From: Zoroaster sp. YZ-2022
Lineage: Eukaryota; Echinodermata; Asteroidea; Forcipulatida; Zoroasteridae
NCBI GenBank assembly: GCA_029582265.1
Contig: JAQQFT010000042.1
Location: forward strand, 1 to 64,000
DNA length: 64,000 bases
Direction: 5' to 3'
Under the pieces are notes generated by a model that made no database searches, was not told the DNA's origin, and worked only from the letters and a program-made list of their open reading frames with translations. The position numbers were made by a program, and so were the translations under genes. Positions 56,720-64,000 of this stretch are shown here, one piece after another (position 1 is the first letter of the stretch; the number at the start of each line of letters is the position of its first letter).

Positions 56720-59700
56720 ATGACTCGGGGTTGAGTAACTTGAGTTGGCATGACTTCTCATGCGCATAGTAGAATCCTGGCTGATAATAGCTGGTCGCAG
56801 TATCTGCATTGGAAGAATGGTTGCTGTGATGTTGTATTTTTCATGTCGCCGCATCCTCCTTTCTTCTGCTGCTTGTTTCTGTGATTCCTCGGCTACAGAG
56901 ACCCCTTTCTTTATAGTGAGCGCCATGTGGGCCTCTCTTTGGCCGAGTTTTTCCCAGTTGGTGAGTGGAATACTAGCTGCTTGAAGGTGCCGTTTCAAAC
57001 AGTCCTTGTAACGTAGCTTTGGGCGACCTCTGTGACGAGTCCCATGAGCTAGTTCCCCGTGAAGATTGCTTTTGGTGGCAAATGTCATCCATACGGACAA
57101 GGTGACCACTCAACGTATGCTGTCTTGCGAGCAGCATAGACTCAATGCTGACCATACCCGCCCTGCGTAGAACTTCGTTGTTCGTGATGTGGTCTGACCA
57201 CTTGATGTTAAGAATAGCACGAAGTTGAACCTGATTTAGCTTCCGGATATAATGTCGTTGATACAATGTGTATGTTTCAGTCGAATAAAGTAAGCTCGGT
57301 GTACTGTATACCTTGCACTTGGTAGAATTTTAATTCCCGTTGGGACCATAGCCTCTCATGTAGACGGCCAAGGATGATGCTGCAGCGGATATCCGCGTGT
57401 TTAGCTCTCTATCCAGGCTATTGTCGTTTGTGACTGTGCTGCCAAGGTAGGTGAAGTGTGGCACTGCCTTCAAAGGCTGATCATTAATTTTGATGGATGG
57501 TTGGACATATGCTGAGCAAGGTGGCGGTTGAAGGGACCTCAGTTTTCTTTCATTGATGGTGAGACCGAAGGCAGAGGCTGTTCTAGCGAATCTGCTGACA
57601 AGGCTCTGTAGTTCATCTTCAGGAATGAGCCACAAGAACAGCGTCATCAGCAACAAGCAGTTCTTGCAGGCGGATGAGGTGAGTTTTAGTGCTGCTTTCA
57701 AACGCCTCAGATTAACAGCCTACCGTCGGAGCGTGTCTTACAAGATCCCAATGGCATCAGGAGGTTACTTCTAGCACTGCTGCCAAGAAGATTGTGAATA
57801 GCGTAGGTGCTAGCACGCATCCTTGTGACACCATGATCAATTTGGAAGGCGTTGGACGAAGACCCAGCGACAGAGACTTGGCCATTCATGCCATCGTGGA
57901 GCTTTCTGATCAGGGTGATAAGCTTTTCTGGACAGCCGTACCTCTCCAGAACTCGCCACAGCATAGGTCGATCTACTGAATCGAATGCCTTGGAGAAGTC
58001 GATGAAGGCTACATAGAGGCATGTTTTGCTCTATAGCCTTTCTTGAAGTTGACGTGGGGTGAATACCATGTCAATGGTGCTATGTCCAGCTCTGAAACCA
58101 CATTGACTTTCCAGCAAAATTGTCTCTGCGACTGATTGTAGTCATCGCAGAATGAGTTTCAAAAAATCTTCCAGCAATAGACAACAGGGAGATACCTCGA
58201 TAGTTGCGTAATCGTCCCGATTTCCTTTCCGTTTGTAAATGGTAACTATAGGGCATCTTTGAAGACGTTTGGTACTCTTCCGTCTCCCAACAGCGGAGGA
58301 ACAGACCATGAAGGGTAGATTGGAGGTGCTCCACCATGCTTGTATATCTCTGCAGATAGACTATCCAAACCTGGTGCTTTCCCATTTGGGGACTGGTTTG
58401 TTGCTTTCTTTACTTCTGCAATTGTGGGTGGACTGGTAAGATCCTGTTGGAATCGGACACTTGGTATCAGATCAGAAAGATCCTCTTGTGTATCAGGTGA
58501 CCTGTTAAGAAGAACCTTGAAGTGTTCACGCCAGCGGTCAAGAATTTCAAGTTCTCGGTGATAAGAGTGCTCCCATCACTAGAGAATAGGACAACTTGTT
58601 GATCTAACTGGACAAAACTGTCTTCAGAGATGTGTAGAAACCCTTTAAGTCGTGGGCATCTGCCAGTTGTTGGAGTTCTGTTGCTTTTGAATCCCACCAC
58701 CTGTCTTGCATTTGACGGAGCTGTCTTTGAAGGATGCTTTTGTTTCTTGAAAGTGCTTCAAGTCAGCTGCTGAAGATGGTTGCGAGGTGCTGAAGATGTG
58801 CTGCTTTCTTATCACGAAGGTCCTGAATTTGAGCATCATTCTCATCAAACCAGTCAGCATGTTTCCTCGATGGATGACCGAGAACGTCAGCTGATGCACT
58901 GTGGACAGCCTGCTGAATTAGAGCCCAATGGCGGTTTAATGAGGCCGTCTCAGTTGGATCAGACTGGCGGATGGCTTGGGTAACAGCTAACTGCAAATTT
59001 GTTGCGGTGATTGACTGAGGACAGCTTGGATATGTCAAGTTTCCTTCTGGATTGTGGTGCTGATTTATGTCTAGGGGTGTGTACATGCAGTTTCACACAG
59101 TACGAATGAGATGGTGATCTGTTTGACACTCTGCACCCGCATGACCGGTGATGCATACGTCGTGAAGGTCACATCCTTGTGAGAACATAGTCTAGTAGGT
59201 GCCAGCGTTTAGAGCGTGGATGTTGCCAAGAGTAGAACCACTTGTCTGACATATTGAAGAACGTATTTGTAATGGCTAAATTCAGCTCCTTACAGATTGA
59301 GAGAAGCAATTCTCCGTTTGAGTTGAGACTTCCTCTACCAAAGCTGCCAAAAGCAAGAGCTCCCTTCCATGTTCTGTTGTCTTCACCAACCCGTGCATTG
59401 AAGTCGCCCAGAACGATTATTTCTCATTGGCAGGGATGCCTTGCAGCCGAGAAAAGTCTTCATAAAACTGCTGTTTAATATCTTCACTGCTTGGTAACAT
59501 TGGAGCATAAGCACTCATTATATTGAGGAAGTCTCGCTGTTGACTGGGAGCTTTAAGATCATCAGCCTATCTGAGACTGCAGTGGGGAGATGGTGAGATT
59601 TCTGGCAATGCTGTTTGCCACCGCCAGAGCAACACTGCTTCTTCTCTCACCAGCCGCCCTCCCTGTCCAAAGAAGGTATAATTCTTTTCTCTGAGCTCCC

Positions 59701-59830
59701 CAGAACCAGATAGGCGGGTTTCCTGAAGAGCAGCTATATCGATGGTGTACCGAAAGCTCCCTGTCAACAAGAGCAGTGCGTCTTTCAGGTCTATTTTGAG
59801 AAGCAGAGTGCGGACATTCAAGTACCTAAA
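56720..59830 (-). pseudogene. LINE ORF: AP endonuclease, reverse transcriptase, C-terminal zinc finger (broken)
   Basis: Endonuclease motifs are NVRTLLL (59818), IDIAALQETRLSGSGELR (~59735-59680), GDFNARVGEDNRTW (~59415-59375) and TDHHLIRT (~59120-59100). RT motifs are NYRGISLLSIAG (58205-58170), LLVADDAVLVAHS (~57660-57620, the catalytic box reading VADD) and FTYLGSTVTNDNSLDRELN (~57455-57400). The C-terminal region at 57270-56860 has LRAILNIKWSDHITNNEVL, RHRGRPKLRYKDCLKRHLQ and EESQKQAAEERRMRRHEK, then a degraded CRYC..(~25)..H finger at ~56820-56750. Frameshifts separate most blocks. It would nick target DNA and copy its own RNA there, but is no longer functional. Confidence 0.85.
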
Positions 59831-60544
59831 TAAAGGTGATGTCTTTCATGACTAGTCGATTTATTCGTGTATTTCTCCCAAAAATCGGAGACCACTGACC
59901 GTGGGCAGCCAGCCAGGTTAAAAAGATGGACGAGCTTTGTTTACCCGCCTTTTATTGGGCATCCCCGGATTGGGCAGGCGGTGCACCCTAAATAGGGCCG
60001 CCTGGTCACTTGGAAAGGACCTTATACGCTTGTCGTCCTCAAGATACATACGGCCATCACTTCCAAGTCGCTCATGTGCAGAGATCTGTGCTACCAGCTT
60101 CCAGCTACTCAAGCCTGCCAGCACCGCCAGAGGCTCCATCGCCATGAAACTTGCACAACTCAAAACTCAAAACTCTTGGGGGTCTAACCCCAACTGCCTA
60201 CCCTAGGGTTTATAGTGCGGCATACCTTGCGCAGAAGTACCAGCCTCTCTGGGTTCAAGTGGTCTGTATCCAACGGAGGCCTAGGCTCGACAGCTGGGCT
60301 TACGGAACTGCCCGCAGTACCTAGAAGAGGAAAATGTCCCACCACTAAGGCTAAATCCAATCCTGCCATTGACCAATTTGTAGCTCATCTGCCATGAAAG
60401 GATACCGAAAAACCACTGCTGCCTGGTTTTGGGGTAGAGTGGCCAACCAAGACTAACGAGCTCTACCTGCCCAGGTTTGCGATCAGGTTTTCCATCTCCT
60501 GGTAGACTGCTGACCTAAGCTAACGAGTTCTACCTACCCGAACT
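59831..60544 (-). other. 5' region of the RTE-like LINE
   Basis: Open but unassigned frames, e.g. 60163-59918 (MEPLAVLAGLSSWKLVAQIS) and 60369-60184 (ALVVGHFPLLGTAGSS). They may be the remains of an ORF1 or simply 5' UTR. No zinc knuckle or RRM-like motif is visible. Confidence 0.5.
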
Positions 60545-60769
60545 TTAATAATAATAATAATAATAATAAACATTTGTAGCGTGCACATATCCACCTGCTG
60601 GGCGCTCAAGGTGCGAAAACAAAGAAAAACATGAATACCAAAAATATACAATGATAGCATAAGGGAAAAAAAATTACGACTAGATAAAAAATTTCCAAAT
60701 CCCAATTACAAATATACATCATCTTTGAAGAATTGTGAAAAAAATGAGTTTTAAGATCGACTTAAATCT

Positions 60770-63650
60770 GGTTATACTATGACAAGATTTGAGTTAATTT
60801 GGGAAGATGATTCCAGAGTTTTGGGGCCCTGAAAAAAAAAGATAATCCCCCCCAGTTCCGTTTTGAATTTGGGTTTCCTTTAGGAGTGACATGTTGCTGT
60901 AGCGCAAATTTGATGGAGTGTGGACTTTAAGCAGTTCAGAAATATAAGGGGAGCAATACTTTTAAAAAGAAGGGGAAAAATTAAATAAGTTTAAAAAAAT
61001 TTCTTTGAAACAGGAAGCCAGTGCAGTTTTTTTCAAGATTGGCGTGATATGGCATGATTTTGGACAAAGTTACAACACGAGCTGCTGTTTTTTGTTTTGG
61101 GAAGACGAATTTTGATTCGGGGGAGACCGTCAGGAGGCATTCTCAAAAGCCGTGATGTGACAAACGCATGTATAATTTGTTCAGCAGCACTTTTTTTCGG
61201 TTTTTCCCATTCGGCTAATATTTCGATATGAAATGATGAAAATCGAACAATTTGGAGTTTGGGGGGTTTTTAAAAGTCATATTTTATCAAATATAACACC
61301 CAAATTACGTGTTGTGATGGGGGGTTTCGCAAAATCACCAATTGTAATAAAGGGAAAGAAATTTTACATAATTTGACGTGATTCTTTTTTTTCGTCATTC
61401 AATTTCAAAATTTTTGTCCATCAACTACGAATTTTTGAATACATTTCCCCAAACGTTGTAATACACGAATCGACAGGTTCTTGAGAAGTTTTAAAAGTAA
61501 AAAGCTGCTGTCATCAGCGTAGACATGGTAATTTAATTTTATACTTAAAAATGATTCACGAACGGGAAAATTATAAACAGAAAAACCACTGTGGGTCGAG
61601 AGGAGCCTTGGGGTACAGAATAGTCAAAAAAAAAAGGTTTGGAATAGTTTACCAAACAAATATGCTGAGGCCTATTTAAAAGGTAGGACTTACACCAACC
61701 CAGGGCTGTGTCAGTTTTTAAAGATGATATTAAGGCGGAGAGAAGGATTTTGTGATCGACTGTGTCAAAAGCGGCGTTTTAATCAAACAAAACTAATGCA
61801 GTGTTTTTTCCATCATAAACAGAAAAAATGTCATTGACGGGAAAGAATTTTCCCGTTCCATGAAATGGTTTATAGGCGGGACTGAAATGTGTCCGACAGG
61901 TTATTAGCAGTCAGAGATCCGTGATGAAACAACCCCCCAAATTTTTTTTCCCAAAGGTACTTTAAATTCGCTACCGGTCGGTAATTCTTAAAAATTTCCC
62001 TTTTCCAAATTGGGTTTCTTCAGGGTGGGTTTAAAATGGGGCAACCTTCTGGCTACCGGGAAACCGGAAGAAAGAAAATTCGTTTACAATAATTGTGATA
62101 TACTTAGCAAAAACATCAATATTTTGTTTATTAGCGGTTGGTAGGGATCAAGTTTAATGTTTTTTAGGCGTTTTCCCGGATGATTTTTCTTGATTCCGTA
62201 ACACGAGTAGGCTCAAACATAGACAGTCTACAATGGGGATCCTTGGGGACGGTGTTTGTGATAGAATGGCAGGTACGGGGGAAAAGAACAGGATATTCTC
62301 AATTTTGTGACAGAAAAGTTTGAAAATGCTTTTGGGAGGTCCTGATCGGGTGTGGGGAATGGAAGCAAAAGGGTTTTTGGGTTTATGAAGCAGTTTTTTC
62401 AACAATTTTAAAAGGGTTTTTTTGACCCCAGAGCTCTTTCCAAAAGGGTTGAGTGGGTTATTTTTGCCGGTTAATCATTTTTACAAAAATAATTTTGGGT
62501 TCACTTTTTTCCCCGATGTACCCCCCAAGTTTCCCATTGTCCCCTTTTTTCTTTTTCAAGTTGACGGCGGTTTTTCCCTTTGCAGCACGAATATCATCTT
62601 AAACCCAGGGGTTTTGTAAGTTTAACAGTTTGAGTTTTTGCAGAGCATGATCACCCAAAGATGTTACGGACGGTAGATTCAAATAGTTTGGGACACAAGA
62701 ATCCAGCTCACCATCTTCAAGGTTTACTTTTTCCCAGTTAAATTCAATATAAAGACATAAATTTGGATATTTAAAATTTTTCCAGTGGCGAGTAGTTACA
62801 AAAATTTAGGTATGGGGGGTTTTTTAAGGTTCATTTTCGCCATTATTGCATAATGATCAGATAACCCGGGAGGGATAGTTATATTTGAGAGAGGGTGAAA
62901 TTTTCACGCGTAAAGACAGTGACCATATTGATGGGGGGTGCTGTGACTTTTCTTTACCCCAAAAACCCTAAAAAATTGTTTTCCCGTAAAATAAATAGTT
63001 CTTTGGTTCAAGCCCAACACAACACCATAAAAAATGCCATAAAATACTTTTTGGGATTTTTCCAAAAAAACACTGTAAAAATGCCATAACTTTTTGGTGG
63101 CAGTTATGGGGCCTTAACTCGGGGAATTGGTTTCCCATAAAATCATTGGGAACTTTTTTCACGGCAGAACAGATTTTCGGGGCATTTTCAGGGTAAAGTT
63201 TGGTGTGTTAAAAATAAGTCCATGAGCAGAAGGCAGATCTTTAAAGTTTGCATAATTGTTTGGTATGTCCATATAATTTTAAAAATCGCCTTTAAAAAAT
63301 AATGTCAGAAATTTACATGTTTCATCAAACCCCCTTTTTGGTCGATATAATGTATATTAACAAGGCGAACAGATCTAAAAGGATTTTTTCCTCAGACGAG
63401 TTTCCCAAATGTTAGGGGTCAATGTTAATTTGTTTTTTAGGGCCCTGGCCCTAAAGAGAAAACCCTCCACCGGTTTTTTTGGTCTGAGATATTATGGGGG
63501 TAAAGCTGGAGTGCACTCGGGGGGAAGAAAGTCATCGGGTTTTTAAAACCTTTTTCGGATATGGCAAAAAAGATCCAAATTGGAAAAAGTCAATTCACCC
63601 GATTTTTTTTACATATGGATTAGTGTTAAAGACCAGAGCTGAAGTTTAGA
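60770..63650 (-). pseudogene. LINE ORF2 remnant (endonuclease and RT)
   Basis: Endonuclease: RVNLLF-like and ALKNKLTLTPNIWETRLR words (~63560-63400), ANFKDLPSAHGLIFNTP (~63255-63205), the MITE, then VTAPPINMVTVFTREN and NITIPPGLSDHYAIMA with the SDH catalytic motif (~62875-62840). RT: FDTVDHKILLSALI (~61775-61725) and TALGWCKSYLLNRPQ (~61710-61670), the latter two spanning motif A and the following helix. C-terminal: FRAPKLWNHLPKLTQ (~60830-60790). The catalytic YADD box was not found, probably through frame errors near 61.5 kb. Confidence 0.75.
62946..63205. mobile_element. MITE inside the L2-like endonuclease, copy 2
   Basis: About 260 bases matching 43342-43650 in the same orientation: TTTACCCC at the left, CCGTAAAATAAATAGTTC, CACTGTAAAAATGCCATAAC, GGCAGTTATGGGGC and GGCATTTTCAGGGTAAAGTT at the right. 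The right end is the inverted form of copy 1's left end. LINE coding sequence continues on both sides. Confidence 0.75.
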
Positions 63651-63660
63651 CCATCATAAA

Positions 63661-64000
63661 CTTTTGGGAGTTGAAGTTATCCCAATGTCGCTTGTTGATG
63701 TGGTTATGTTCACTGTTGGGGGTTGGTCAGGCCGGATTGTTGGTAACTTTTGTCCATTCCCCGCCCAAAGCTTTTTACCTCTAGGGAGGAATGTTTGGGG
63801 TTGTTTGGGCCGTTTCAAGACAGTTCAATTGACTCAATGCGGGAAAAAGATAAACCCGCATCAGTACATGGAGCTTTGGGCAAGATTGAGTAGTTCATTT
63901 TGGGGGTAGGAAATTTTATGGAGCTGATGAGTGGTGTTGGGGGTGTGTTAATCAAATTTTAGGTCCAGGGTTTGGGATGTCACCAAAAATTTAAAAGTTC
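63661..64000. other. Unassigned end of window
   Basis: Noisy sequence with an 81-codon plus-strand frame (63664-63909) and no motif. It may hold the start of the L2-like LINE's coding region on the minus strand, which I cannot read. Confidence 0.4.

Larger units (their letters stand above)
56699..60544 (-). mobile_element. RTE-like non-LTR retrotransposon, near full length
   Basis: Minus-strand LINE. Its 5' end is at about 60544, its coding region runs from ~59830 to ~56720 and its 3' end is next to the TA run at 56685-56698. It is inserted exactly against the (TAA)n tail of an L2-like LINE (60545 onward). The endonuclease-RT-zinc-finger order and motifs resemble RTE-like elements (often annotated 'craniofacial development protein 2-like'); the exact clade is uncertain. 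Two related ~30-bp words near the 5' end (60443-60472 and 60509-60540, sharing CTAACGAG.TCTACCT) may be promoter monomers. Confidence 0.85.
60545..63660 (-). mobile_element. CR1/L2-like LINE, degraded, with nested MITE
   Basis: Minus-strand element with an (AAT)n tail at 60545-60570 followed inwards by a GCGCCCAGCAGG-type 3' motif. It covers endonuclease and RT remnants over 3.1 kb. Quality drops sharply at about 60.8 kb, so frameshifts are partly artefactual. Its upstream limit is unclear; endonuclease-like words can be read to about 63650. Confidence 0.75.

Noticed and set aside
1..64000. CRISPR arrays, bacterial operons, riboswitches, rRNA or intact tRNA genes
   Set aside because: No short regularly spaced repeats, no prokaryotic gene layout, and the only tRNA-like sequences are SINE heads.

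Overview
This window looks like nuclear DNA from a multicellular animal, probably an invertebrate. The evidence is intron-like signals, AT-rich spacers, microsatellites, tRNA-derived SINEs and a dense set of animal-type transposons: CR1/L2-like and RTE-like LINEs, a Mag-like Ty3/gypsy element, a Penelope-like element with a GIY-YIG end, a mariner-type element and hAT-like and other MITEs. A lophotrochozoan such as a mollusc is my guess from the flavour of the repeats; nothing in the sequence settles it. There is no bacterial gene organisation, no rRNA or intact tRNA gene and no CRISPR array.

Sequence quality is uneven. Roughly 1-18.7 kb, 22.5-43.2 kb and 60.6-64 kb show inflated A, T, C and G runs, and their repeat copies differ mainly by run length. 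That is the signature of uncorrected long-read consensus, so reading frames there cannot be trusted. Roughly 18.8-20.5 kb and 43.3-60.5 kb read cleanly.

Layout. 1-18.7 kb: AT-rich spacer with some duplicated blocks and one (TA)n run. 18.7-22.5 kb: a non-autonomous hAT-like element (8-bp target duplication) next to a decayed Penelope-like element. 23.7-24.0 kb: a candidate EGF-like exon. 26.8-27.5 kb: candidate exons. 28.5-31.5 kb: a tandem array with a ~135-bp unit and a recurring spacer. 32-43 kb: duplicated spacer blocks, a SINE, a few candidate exons and a large palindrome at 41.15-41.69 kb. 42.6-46.2 kb: an internally deleted gypsy element (minus strand) with a MITE inside its integrase and Penelope-like termini inside its gag. 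46.2-52 kb: LINE fragments, of which the main plus-strand L2-like LINE (47.2-51.5 kb) is interrupted by two SINE copies and a CR1-like 3' fragment. 52.4-54.8 kb: three in-phase exons of an unrecognised host gene on the minus strand, with SINE and repeat insertions in its introns. 54.9-56.7 kb: a mariner-type element with ~215-bp inverted repeats inserted in a TA run. 56.7-60.5 kb: an RTE-like LINE (minus). 60.5-63.7 kb: another L2-like LINE (minus), carrying the second copy of the MITE.

The insertions give relative ages: the L2-like and gypsy elements are the oldest layer, and the SINEs, CR1 tail, MITE, RTE-like LINE and mariner are later. Every transposon protein seen is broken. I found no convincing new cellular system. 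The most interesting items are the long palindrome, the MITE shared by two retroelement coding regions, the paired Penelope-like ends, the DD41D-like mariner and the unrecognised spliced gene.
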